From Streptomyces actinomycinicus (lineage in GTDB: Bacteria; Actinomycetota; Actinomycetes; Streptomycetales; Streptomycetaceae), in contig NZ_JAERRK010000011.1 of the NCBI RefSeq assembly GCF_016741775.1, forward strand, positions 62,001 through 126,000: DNA of 64,000 nt, written 5' to 3'. Shown piece by piece: positions 50,727 through 58,747 of the stretch (positions are counted from its first letter, which is position 1; every line of letters starts with the position of its first letter). A program made the translations under genes and the position numbers. Below the pieces are notes generated by a model. That model did no database searches, was not told where the DNA came from, and saw only the letters and a program-made list of their open reading frames with translations.

Positions 50727-50869
50727 GGGCCTGTGCGCCGCAGAACACCACCACACGATCCCGCAGGCCCGTGATCTCGATCCCGCAAACCTCCGGGTCA
50801 GTCCCTCATGGCCCGTGGACCGGTTCAGGCGGTCACCGGATCGGTTCGTTCAGGCGGTCATCGATCGGT

Positions 50870-52300
50870 TCACGCAGTCACCTGGGCGACGAGCACACAT
50901 GCGTCGTCCTCGCGTCCGGCCCCGCCGAACTCTTCGACGACGGTGCGCACACAGTCCTGTGCCGTGCGTGCGGCGCCGAACCGTGGGGCGAGCGCGAGCA
51001 GTCGGTCCGCGGCGGCTGTCCTGCTGTGGCCCGGCAGCAGGCCGTCGGTGTGCAGGAGGAGGCGATCACCCGGATGCAGGGTGACGGCGGACTGTTCGTA
51101 CACGGCGCCTGAGGAGGCGCCGAGGAGGACACCGCCGGGGGAGTTCAGCGCGCGCCCCGTTCCGTTGCGGTACAGCAGCGGGGCGGGGTGTCCTGCCTGT
51201 GCCCAGACGAGGGTGCGGGTCCCGGGCCGGTAGCGGCAGCAGACGGCGCTGCCGAGAGCGGGCTGCACAGTGGCGTCGAGTAACTGGTTGAGCATGGTGA
51301 GCAGACGGCCGGGCTCCGTGCCGGCCACGGCCATGCCGCGCACGGCACCGAGCAGCATCGCCATGCCCGAGGCCACGGCCACGCCCTGTCCGGTGAGGTC
51401 GCCGACGCTGAGCAGGGTCTGGCCGTCGGACAGCTCCAGGGCGTCGTACCAGTCGCCGCCGATGAGCGTCCGGGTCGCGGCCGGCAGCCGGTGGGCGGCG
51501 AGGTCGAGGGTCCCGGGCCCCTGGTGCGGGAGCCGCAGGGAGCCGCGCCATGGCGGTAGCACGGCTTCCTGCAGCTCGACCGCGATCCGGTGCTCGGTCT
51601 GTTCCCGCCGGCGGAGGCGGTGCAGCGAGTCACGGGTCTCGTGCTCCGTCCGTCGGCTGCGGTGCAGTTCGCTGACGTCGCGCAGCACCGCCCACATGGA
51701 GGTGGTGCCGCCGTCGGCGCCGAGCACGGGTTCGCCCATCATGTGCACGGTCCGCACGGAGGTGTCGGGCCGTACGACGCGGAACTCGCCGTCGATCGGC
51801 TTGGCGTCCACCAGGCAGTCCGTCACCATCGTGGTCAGCTTCGGCCGGTCCTCCTCCAGGACCAGCGCGGGCAGCTCGTCCAGGGTGAGGGCGGGGCGGT
51901 CGGGGTCGAGGCCGAGGATCTGGTACAGCTCCCCGGACCAGGTCGCCTCGTCCGTGAGCAGGTTCCATTCGGCGCTGCCGACGCGGCTGAGCAGCGAGCC
52001 GCGCGGGGCGGCGGCCGGTGTGGACGGGGCTCCGGGCGGCGCGGCGGGCTCGGCGCAGGCCGGGGCAGGTCCGTCCCGCAGCTGGGCCAGGTGGGCGTCC
52101 AGGTCGTCGAGTTGGTGCAGGGCGAGGTCGTACAGGGCGCGCTGCCAGCGCTCTTCGGGGTCCGCACCGTCGCTCCGGGTGTCCCGCCGTACGGCGTCCA
52201 CGTCGCCCTTGAGCCGCCGCGTCTGCGTTATCAGCGCCTCGACCGAGCCGCGCTCCGGTGGCTGGGCGGCTGGGCGGTCCGCGGAGACTGGGGACGGCAT
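50870..52300 (-). CDS. PAS-SpoIIE (PP2C-type) serine phosphatase
   Basis: 476-residue signalling protein. A helical N-terminus is followed by a PAS domain at about residues 110-220 (SAEWNLLTDEATWSGELYQILGL without cofactor motif). The SpoIIE phosphatase domain at 240-476 has IGGDWYDALEL and VGDLTGQGVAVAS for metal binding, and REDDACVLVAQ at the end. Such phosphatases dephosphorylate anti-sigma-factor antagonists (STAS proteins); no STAS/kinase pair is adjacent. GGAG precedes the ATG by 6 bases. It is divergent from an ssgA-like gene across a 348-bp AT-richer gap. Confidence 0.88.
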   Translation of the reverse strand: MPSPVSADRPAAQPPERGSVEALITQTRRLKGDVDAVRRDTRSDGADPEERWQRALYDLALHQLDDLDAHLAQLRDGPAPACAEPAAPPGAPSTPAAAPRGSLLSRVGSAEWNLLTDEATWSGELYQILGLDPDRPALTLDELPALVLEEDRPKLTTMVTDCLVDAKPIDGEFRVVRPDTSVRTVHMMGEPVLGADGGTTSMWAVLRDVSELHRSRRTEHETRDSLHRLRRREQTEHRIAVELQEAVLPPWRGSLRLPHQGPGTLDLAAHRLPAATRTLIGGDWYDALELSDGQTLLSVGDLTGQGVAVASGMAMLLGAVRGMAVAGTEPGRLLTMLNQLLDATVQPALGSAVCCRYRPGTRTLVWAQAGHPAPLLYRNGTGRALNSPGGVLLGASSGAVYEQSAVTLHPGDRLLLHTDGLLPGHSRTAAADRLLALAPRFGAARTAQDCVRTVVEEFGGAGREDDACVLVAQVTA

Positions 52301-52413
52301 GAAGCACTCCGTTGGGGGGACGGTACGGCGGGGACGACGGGGGGACCGTTACGACTGTTGCACAGGCCGCGACGCCCCGTAAGGGATTTGGCAACACACG
52401 ATACGGTGGTGCT

Positions 52414-52429
52414 TCTGGCATATGCCAGA
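52414..52429. promoter_or_regulatory. 16-bp perfect palindrome
   Basis: TCTGGCATATGCCAGA is a perfect palindrome in the 348-bp gap between the SpoIIE-type phosphatase and the ssgA-like gene, 114 bp from the former's start. It is likely a dimer binding site. The rest of the gap is less GC-rich and shows no gene. Confidence 0.6.
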
Positions 52430-52648
52430 GTCTTCTCGGAGTGGTCCGTGTGTACGAATCGCGTACGTGTCGTGCAGGTCAAGTCGTAGACGTCCTACGT
52501 GAGTTGCTCCGTGGCAGTGGCCGATTTGCGGCGCCCGGGCGCATGTTCGACGCTTGTCCGTTCCCTCTTCGCATCAAGCGGCCGGTACCTGCCGATTTCT
52601 GACCGGATTTGGCGGCATGCGAGGGGCCCCCGGTGACTCCTTAATGGC

Positions 52649-53062
52649 ATGGACATCATCGTCGAACAGTTCGCCCAGGCCCGGCTCATCACCGCCGAGG
52701 ACCGCGAAGTCCCGGTGTCGGCCACGCTCCGCTATCTCGTGGGCGACCCGCTCGCCGTCTTCGTGGACTTCCCGGCAGAGGCCGCGCTGCACGGCGAGGA
52801 GGTCACCTGGACCTTCGCCCGCTCCCTGCTCGACCAGGGGCTGCGGGCCCCGGCCGGCGAAGGGGACGTACAGATATGGCCGTACGGCCGCACGCGCACG
52901 GTCCTGGAGTTCCACTCCCCGCACGGCATGGCCGTCCTGCAGTTCCCGGCCTCGGCGCTGCGGCGCTTCCTGGTCCGCACCTACGAGGTGGTGCCCTGCG
53001 GACACGAGGACCTGGCCGGGGTGGTGGAGCGGGGGCTGAGCACCCTGTTCGGCGGGGTGTGA
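52649..53062 (+). CDS. SsgA-like sporulation/cell-division protein
   Basis: 137-residue SsgA-family protein (SALP). Family blocks are present: ATLRYLVGDPLAVFVDF near residues 25-42, VTWTFARSLLDQGLRAPAGEGDVQIWP near 55-80 and RTYEVVPCGHE near 110. These proteins help place septa or wall enzymes at division sites in sporulating actinomycetes. The sequence is not SsgB as I remember it; SsgA-G paralogue assignment is not safe. No strong ribosome binding site precedes the ATG, so the start rests on family similarity. Confidence 0.88.
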   Translation: MDIIVEQFAQARLITAEDREVPVSATLRYLVGDPLAVFVDFPAEAALHGEEVTWTFARSLLDQGLRAPAGEGDVQIWPYGRTRTVLEFHSPHGMAVLQFPASALRRFLVRTYEVVPCGHEDLAGVVERGLSTLFGGV

Positions 53063-53213
53063 GCCGGTCACCGCCGGCGCGACGGGCTCCCGGCCGCGAC
53101 TTCGACTCCTGTTCATCCGTGCCTCACCGCACGGGTATGGACCCCGACGATCACCGCATGCACCCTGACGCGCGGTGTGCCACAGGGGCACCCCTGCGAC
53201 GAGGACGGGGCGA

Positions 53214-55232
53214 ATGACACCGATCAGCCGAAGAGGCTTCGTGGGGCTCGGCGCTTCCGTGGCGGCGGGCGTGGCGCTCGGCGCCGGCACGCGCACGGCT
53301 GCCGCGGCCACGACGACCGGCACGATCAAGGACGTGCAGCACGTGGTGATCCTCATGCAGGAGAACCGCAGCTTCGACCACTACTTCGGGCGTCTCAAGG
53401 GCGTGCGTGGCTTCGACGACCGCAGCGGCATCACCCTGAGCGGCGGGCACTCGGTCTTCGACCAGCCGAACGGCCTCGGCCGTCAGTACCCGTGGAAGCT
53501 CAGCGCCACCCCGGCCGCCGGGGGGAAGGACGGCGAGACCCTCGCCCAGTGCAACGGCGACCTGCCCCACTCCTGGTCCTCGCAGCACTCCGCCTGGAAC
53601 AAGGGCCGCCTCGACAACTGGGTCGCGGGCGTGGGCAACGTCCGCTCGCTCGGCTACCTGGACCGCTCGGACATCCCGTTCCACTACGCCCTCGCCGACA
53701 ACTACACGATCTGCGACGCCTACTTCTGCTCCACACTCAGCGCCACCGGCCCCAACCGCACCTACCTGTGGAGCGGCAAGGTCGATCCCACCAGCTACGA
53801 CGGCGGTGACGAGTCGGGTCTGACCTGGCAGAACTACGCCGAGTCGCTGCAGGCCGCCGGGGTCACCTGGAAGGTGTACCAGAACGCCGCCGACAACTAC
53901 GGCGACAACGGCTGCGCCTACTTCAAGAACTTCACCGACGCACGGCCGGGCAACCCTCTGTACGACCGGGGCATGTCCTCGGTGCCGCGGGCGACCGGCT
54001 CCACCCCCGACGACATCGCCGCCGCGATCAAGGCCGACGTCGTCGCGGGCACCCTCCCGCAGGTCTCCTGGGTCGTCCCGAACCAGGCCTTCTCCGAGCA
54101 CCCGTACGCCCCGCCCGGCGACGGCGCCCACTTCATCGGCCTCGTCTACCAGGCCCTCGCAGCCGACCCGGACGTCTTCGACTCGACGGTCCTGTTCCTC
54201 AACTACGACGAGAACGACGGCTACTTCGACCATGTGCCGCCGCCGGCGCCGCCCGCCGGGACGGCCGGCGAGTTCCTCAACGGGGTGCCCTACGGCTTCG
54301 GCTTCCGCGTGCCGATGATCGTCATCTCGCCCTGGACGCGCGGCGGCTGGGTTTCCTCGGAGGTCTTCGAGCACACCTCGGTGCTGCGGTTCCTGGAGAC
54401 CTGGACGGCGGCGCTGGGCAAGCCCGCCAAGTGCCCCCACATCAGCGACTGGCGGCGCAAGGTCAGCGGCGACCTCACCGGGGTCTTCGACTTCGCCCGC
54501 CCGGTGTACGGGCCGGTCTCCCTGCCGGCGACCGGTGTCATCGGCATGAGCACGTGCGGCCCGCTGCCCAATCCGGTGCCCACGAACAACGCCCTGCCCG
54601 CCCAGGAGTCCGGCACGCGTCCCGCGCGCGCCCTGCCCTACCAGCCGAACGGCTACCTGGACCGGCTCGAGTTCGGCGCCGCCGGGAAGGTCCTCGCCTG
54701 GTTCACCATGGCCAACCAGGGCGCACCGGCGTCCCGGGCGGCCCACTTCTCCATCCACCCCAACGCCTACCGCGACACCACGCCCTGGCAGTACACCGTC
54801 GACCCGGACGGCGCGGCCGCGGACTCCTTCAACATCGGCACCGGCTTCGGCGGCGGCAAGTACGACTTCACCATGCTCGGGCCCAACCGCTTCCTGCGCC
54901 GCTTCAAGGGCGACGCGACCAAGGCGGGCAAGTCCGCGGAGGTGCGCCCCCGGTACGCCGTCGAGCCGGGCACGGGCAAGCCGGCCGTCTACTTCAAGAT
55001 GACCAACTCGGGTTCCGCGGCGGTGAAGTTCACCATCACCTCCCACCACTACCGCAGCGACGGGCCCTGGACGTACACCGTCGCCGCGGGAGCCTCGGCG
55101 GAGGACTGGTTCAACGCCGTCGCCTACCAGAACGGCTGGTACGACTTCACGGTGACCGTCGACTCGGACGCGACCTGGTCGCGCCGGTTCACCGGGCACC
55201 TCGAAACGGGCACCGCGAGCGTCAGCGGCTGA
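53214..55232 (+). CDS. Tat-exported phosphocholine-type phospholipase C
   Basis: 672-residue phosphoesterase of the bacterial PLC/acid phosphatase family. SRRGFVGLGASVAAGVALG at residues 5-23 is a Tat signal. HVVILMQENRSFDHYFG near 45 is the metal-binding family opener with the Glu-Asn pair, STLSATGPNRTY near 175 follows, and NYDENDGYFDHVPPP near 330 holds further metal-site residues. Residues about 480-670 contain two DUF756-like repeats (PYQPNGYLDRL, then PAVYFKMTNSGSAAVKF) typical of this group's C-terminus. It should cut phosphatidylcholine or sphingomyelin outside the cell. The final codons form part of a duplicated 21-bp sequence. Confidence 0.9.
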   Translation: MTPISRRGFVGLGASVAAGVALGAGTRTAAAATTTGTIKDVQHVVILMQENRSFDHYFGRLKGVRGFDDRSGITLSGGHSVFDQPNGLGRQYPWKLSATPAAGGKDGETLAQCNGDLPHSWSSQHSAWNKGRLDNWVAGVGNVRSLGYLDRSDIPFHYALADNYTICDAYFCSTLSATGPNRTYLWSGKVDPTSYDGGDESGLTWQNYAESLQAAGVTWKVYQNAADNYGDNGCAYFKNFTDARPGNPLYDRGMSSVPRATGSTPDDIAAAIKADVVAGTLPQVSWVVPNQAFSEHPYAPPGDGAHFIGLVYQALAADPDVFDSTVLFLNYDENDGYFDHVPPPAPPAGTAGEFLNGVPYGFGFRVPMIVISPWTRGGWVSSEVFEHTSVLRFLETWTAALGKPAKCPHISDWRRKVSGDLTGVFDFARPVYGPVSLPATGVIGMSTCGPLPNPVPTNNALPAQESGTRPARALPYQPNGYLDRLEFGAAGKVLAWFTMANQGAPASRAAHFSIHPNAYRDTTPWQYTVDPDGAAADSFNIGTGFGGGKYDFTMLGPNRFLRRFKGDATKAGKSAEVRPRYAVEPGTGKPAVYFKMTNSGSAAVKFTITSHHYRSDGPWTYTVAAGASAEDWFNAVAYQNGWYDFTVTVDSDATWSRRFTGHLETGTASVSG

Positions 55233-55328
55233 CCGTGGTGAGCGTCACCGGCGCTCCGCGGCGAGCACCAGCGGTTGACCGCGGCGGGCGTCACGGCTCA
55301 CCGCGGCGAGCGTCAGCGGCTGACCGCC
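55212..55328. repeat. Duplicated stop-region sequence with degenerate copies
   Basis: GCGAGCGTCAGCGGCTGACC, which contains the phospholipase C stop, recurs unchanged at about 55306-55326, where it contains the stop of the leftward oxidoreductase read on the other strand. Between them two decayed copies carry ACCAGCGGTTGACC and GGGCGTCACGGC. Confidence 0.8.
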
Positions 55329-56338
55329 GTGTACAGGTCCGGGCGCGGGGCGAGGTCGACGGCCACCCGGCGGCCGGTCTCCAGCGCCCGGACCCCCGCC
55401 TCGGCGACGACGGACGCCGTGTAGCCGTCCCAGACGTCCGGGCCGGTGACCTCCCCGCGCCGGGCGGCGTCGACCCATGCCTGCAGCTCCCGGTCGTAGG
55501 CGTCGGCGAAGCGGACGAGATAGTCCTGCGCCACCTCCTCACGGGCGCCGTCCCGGGTGGTGACCACCATGGTGTGGTCGTCGCCGATCCGGGCGCTGCC
55601 CGCCTCGCACACGGCCTCGCAGCGCACCTGGTAACCGAAACCCGAGTTGACGAAGACCTCCACGTCGACCAGTGCGCCCCGCTCGGTCTCGAAGAGCACG
55701 AACTGCGGGTCGGCCAGGCCTTCGGGCGCACCCGTGGACGCCGTGGGCCGCAGCACGGTGACCGCCGTCAGCTCCTGGCCGAGCAGCCAGCGGGCGGCGT
55801 CGATCTCGTGCGAGACCGAGCTGTTGATCAGCATGGCGCTGGTGAAACCGGCGGGGGAGGAGACGTTGCGGTGCGTGCAGTGCAGCATCAGCGGCCGGCC
55901 CAGACCGCCCCCGTCCAGAAGGGCCTTCAGCCGGCGGTACTCGGCGTCGTAACGGCGCATGAAACCGATCTGCGCCAGCCGTCGGCCGAGCCCGGCCTCG
56001 GCCTCCACGATGCGCAGGGCACCGGTGGAGTCCGGCACCATGGGCTTCTCGCACAGCACCGGCAGCCCCCGGGCGAAGGCGGCGAGCAGCGCCTCCTCGT
56101 GCGCGGGGCCGGGGGAGGCGATCAGGACCGCCGCCACGTCCGGCGCGTCGAGTGCGGCCGCCGGATCGGCGTGCACGCTCACCCCCGCCAGGCCTGCCGC
56201 CGCCTCCCGGGCCCGGTCGAGGTCCGGGTCGGCCACGGCCGCGACCCTGGCGCCACTGACCACCCGGTCGAGCCGCCGTATGTGGTCGGCCCCCATGTGG
56301 CCGGCGCCCAGTACCGCCACGCCCAGCAGGTCACCCAT
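55313..56338 (-). CDS. Gfo/Idh/MocA-family NAD(P)-dependent oxidoreductase
   Basis: 341-residue sugar or inositol dehydrogenase. GVAVLGAGHMGADHIRR at residues 6-22 is the NAD-binding motif, LVLCEKPMV-like PVLCEKPM near 93 the conserved EKP lysine, and SVSHEIDAARWLLG near 178 the catalytic histidine segment. The pattern resembles myo-inositol 2-dehydrogenase (IolG) but inositol genes are not adjacent. A GA-rich stretch, GAGAGGGAC, precedes the ATG. It is convergent with the phospholipase gene with a short repeat-filled gap. The substrate is unknown. Confidence 0.85.
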   Translation of the reverse strand: MGDLLGVAVLGAGHMGADHIRRLDRVVSGARVAAVADPDLDRAREAAAGLAGVSVHADPAAALDAPDVAAVLIASPGPAHEEALLAAFARGLPVLCEKPMVPDSTGALRIVEAEAGLGRRLAQIGFMRRYDAEYRRLKALLDGGGLGRPLMLHCTHRNVSSPAGFTSAMLINSSVSHEIDAARWLLGQELTAVTVLRPTASTGAPEGLADPQFVLFETERGALVDVEVFVNSGFGYQVRCEAVCEAGSARIGDDHTMVVTTRDGAREEVAQDYLVRFADAYDRELQAWVDAARRGEVTGPDVWDGYTASVVAEAGVRALETGRRVAVDLAPRPDLYTAVSR

Positions 56339-56442
56339 GTGTGCCGTCCCTCTCGCCGACGATCACGCCGTAGCGTACGCCGACGAGAGAGGGTTCCCGC
56401 GGGAGGCCTCCGCCGGAACGCCGAGGCTCGGCACCACCGGGC

Positions 56443-57537
56443 TCAGAAGCGCAGCACCCCGGCGATCCCGTCCGCGTCGGCCAGCGTGCCGTCGGGCACG
56501 AAGCGGACGTCGGCGCCGGTCTCCAGGCACTGCTCCACGATCTCGTCCACGATGTCGTCGCGGGCGTCCAGGTCGCCGGGGTCGGCCGGTACCAGGTGTT
56601 CGCCCAGGTCACGGACGGTCGCGCGGTAGTTCTCCTCCACGGCGAGCAGCCGGACCCGGCCCTCCCGGGCGCTCTGCCACAGCTCGTCCAGCCCGGCGGC
56701 GAAGGTCCGGTGGCCGCGCGCGGACGTCAGTTCCCGGACCACGGAGCCGGTGTCCTTCGTCGCCTCCGCCTCCAGCACCGGCCGGATGGCCTGCCACACG
56801 GCGTCGGGTCCGGAGTGCGCGAGCCCGCCGTGGGGCACGTGCACGGCGGCCTTGGCCACGCTCCCCACCTCGTCGATCAGCGAGAGCGCCGCCGGATCGC
56901 CGGTGACGTACAGCGGGCGGGGCTGCTCGCGCAGGACCGTGCTCAACGCGGTGTCCGCCTCGCGCAGGAACTGGCGGGTGCCCTCGTCGCGGAAGGTGCT
57001 CGGCACCTCGCCGATGCGCTCCTGGCGCTCGGCGTCGAAGTTCACCCGGTCCCGGACGAGCGGGAAGCTCCCGGAGCGGTCCTCGACGACCCGGTCCGGG
57101 CCGCCGCTCCACAGGGTGACGCGGTCGGCGGAGAGCGACATGACCCAGAACGGCCGCTCGGCGGCCTGCGCGGCGACCAGGTTGCGGGTGAGGAAGGTGT
57201 CCGAGAGCACCACCCGCTCGGGGACGCTGCGGGCCAGCGACCAGACCTGGTGCTCGCCCGGCGCGGCGAAGATCACCAGACCGTCCTCGGCGTGCGCCAG
57301 GTCCACCTCCGCCAGGGCCCGGTCGAGCTGCGCCACCACGTCGTTGCGCCGCTCACGCGTCACGGAGGGGTCGGACTCCAGGCGCCGGCGCGCCTCGGTC
57401 ACCACGTTGCGCAGCCGGACCGGATCCTGGCCGCCTCCTCGTTCCCGACGGTGCGTCGGGGTCAGCACGGAGACCGCCGGGTAAGGGCGCGGACGCCGCA
57501 GTTCGGCAAGGGTTGCGGGACTCAGTGCATGCTCCAT
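56443..57537 (-). CDS. baeRF3-family protein (bacterial eRF1-like)
   Basis: 364-residue protein resembling the bacterial archaeo-eukaryotic release factor group 3. It starts LRRPRPYPAVSVLTPTHRRE and has LVIFAAPGEHQVWSL near residue 100, RPLYVTGDPAALSLIDEV near 200 and a C-terminal L7Ae-like domain (RLLAVEENYRATVRDLG, then ADVRFVPDGTLADADGIAGVLRF). Members are thought to act near ribosomes, for example in hibernation or stress, but no function is proved. GTAGTAT-type sequences are absent; TATCGT about 20 bases upstream on the minus strand is a plausible minus-10. Confidence 0.75.
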   Translation of the reverse strand: MEHALSPATLAELRRPRPYPAVSVLTPTHRRERGGGQDPVRLRNVVTEARRRLESDPSVTRERRNDVVAQLDRALAEVDLAHAEDGLVIFAAPGEHQVWSLARSVPERVVLSDTFLTRNLVAAQAAERPFWVMSLSADRVTLWSGGPDRVVEDRSGSFPLVRDRVNFDAERQERIGEVPSTFRDEGTRQFLREADTALSTVLREQPRPLYVTGDPAALSLIDEVGSVAKAAVHVPHGGLAHSGPDAVWQAIRPVLEAEATKDTGSVVRELTSARGHRTFAAGLDELWQSAREGRVRLLAVEENYRATVRDLGEHLVPADPGDLDARDDIVDEIVEQCLETGADVRFVPDGTLADADGIAGVLRF

Positions 57538-57693
57538 GACAGCACGATAGGACCTATTCACCTTTACGGCATTCGGGGTAATGCGGACCTGGTGAACTCC
57601 CCTGGGTTCCTTGCCGGAGTCCGGTGACGCAGGGGCGCCGGGGCGGCTACCGTACCCGTCAGTAACCGACAGTGCCGCACCCAGGAGGCCCCC

Positions 57694-58473
57694 ATGCCGC
57701 AGCTCGACGTCGACGGAGCGAGACTGACGTACGACGACGAGGGCCCGCGCGACGCGGCCGACGTCCCCCTGGTGTTCGTGCACGGTTGGACCGCCGACCG
57801 GCATCGCTGGGACCACCAGATGGCTCATTTCTCCACGCGGCGCCGGGTGGTCCGGCTGGACCTGCGCGGCCACGGCGAGAGCACCGGTGCCGGGGTGCGG
57901 ACCATCGGCGAGCTGGCCCGGGACGTCCTCGCGCTCCTGGACCACCTCGAAGTGGAACGGTGCGCGCTGGTCGGCCACTCGATGGGCGGGATGATCGCGC
58001 AGACCGTCGCGCTCGGGCACGCCGCCCGGGTGGAGCGGATGGTGCTGGTCAACTCCATCGGCCGGATGGCCTACAGCCGTGGCCGGGGCCTGCTGATGGC
58101 GGCCTCCACGCTGGTGCCGTTCAAGCTGTTCGTCGCGGCCAACATCCAGCGGGCGTTCGCTCCCGGGTACCCGCGCGAGGAGATCCGGGAGCACATCCGT
58201 GCCTCCGCCGCCACCCCGCGCGAGGTCGTCATGACGCTCTACGGCGCCATGCGGGCCTTCGACGTCCTGGACCGGGCCGGCGAGATCGCCGTACCGACGC
58301 TGATGGTGCACGGATACCACGACGTCCAGCTGCCGGTGGGGCAGATGCTCCGCATGGCCAAGGCCTATCCCGACGCGGTCGTCCGCATCCTGGACGCGGG
58401 GCACGAGCTGCCGCTGGAGAAGCCGGCCGAACTGACCGGAGCGCTGGATGCGTTTCTGACCGCGAAGCGGTGA
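57694..58473 (+). CDS. Alpha/beta hydrolase
   Basis: 259-residue alpha/beta hydrolase. FVHGWTADRHRWDHQM near residue 28 is the oxyanion motif, RLDLRGHGESTG near 55, the nucleophile elbow GHSMGGMIAQTVAL near 94, HGYHDVQLP near 212 the acid and DAGHELPLEKP near 235 the histidine. This is the pattern of 3-oxoadipate enol-lactonase/haloperoxidase-like esterases. AGGAGG lies 5 bases before the ATG. TACCGT 38 bases upstream of the start could be its minus-10. Substrate unknown. A hairpin follows the stop. Confidence 0.85.
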   Translation: MPQLDVDGARLTYDDEGPRDAADVPLVFVHGWTADRHRWDHQMAHFSTRRRVVRLDLRGHGESTGAGVRTIGELARDVLALLDHLEVERCALVGHSMGGMIAQTVALGHAARVERMVLVNSIGRMAYSRGRGLLMAASTLVPFKLFVAANIQRAFAPGYPREEIREHIRASAATPREVVMTLYGAMRAFDVLDRAGEIAVPTLMVHGYHDVQLPVGQMLRMAKAYPDAVVRILDAGHELPLEKPAELTGALDAFLTAKR

Positions 58474-58499
58474 CGTCGGGGGAGCTTGAGGAAGTCTTT

Positions 58500-58529
58500 G
58501 CCCGTGGCCGGTTCTTGCCGGTCACGGGC
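58500..58529 (+). terminator. 12-bp-stem hairpin, probable terminator
   Basis: GCCCGTGGCCGG (58500-58511) pairs with CCGGTCACGGGC (58518-58529) with one G-T wobble and a 6-base loop, 27 bases after the hydrolase stop. There is no U tract. The remaining 200 bp to asnB show only a small AT-rich patch at 58645-58670. Confidence 0.7.
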
Positions 58530-58747
58530 CGGTGGTGCGGCCGTCGGCGGTTTTTGCGGAGGCAAAACCCGGCCGAATTCCGTGAGGAAGGCGCCACCAC
58601 CGTGCCGCGGCCCGCGTTGACGCGCCCGGGTGCCTGACGGACGCTCGACATATAGGTGCTCGATACAACTGGTTTGCCGGCCGGCCCTCCGGGACCGTGA
58701 CAGCGCGGCCGAGCGCGGGCCGGCCGGCCCGGAGCGGGAGGTAGCGC

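Noticed and set aside
58645..58670. AT-rich patch before asnB as a defined promoter
   Set aside because: GATACA-like minus-10 sequences are present but no minus-35 at suitable spacing could be found.
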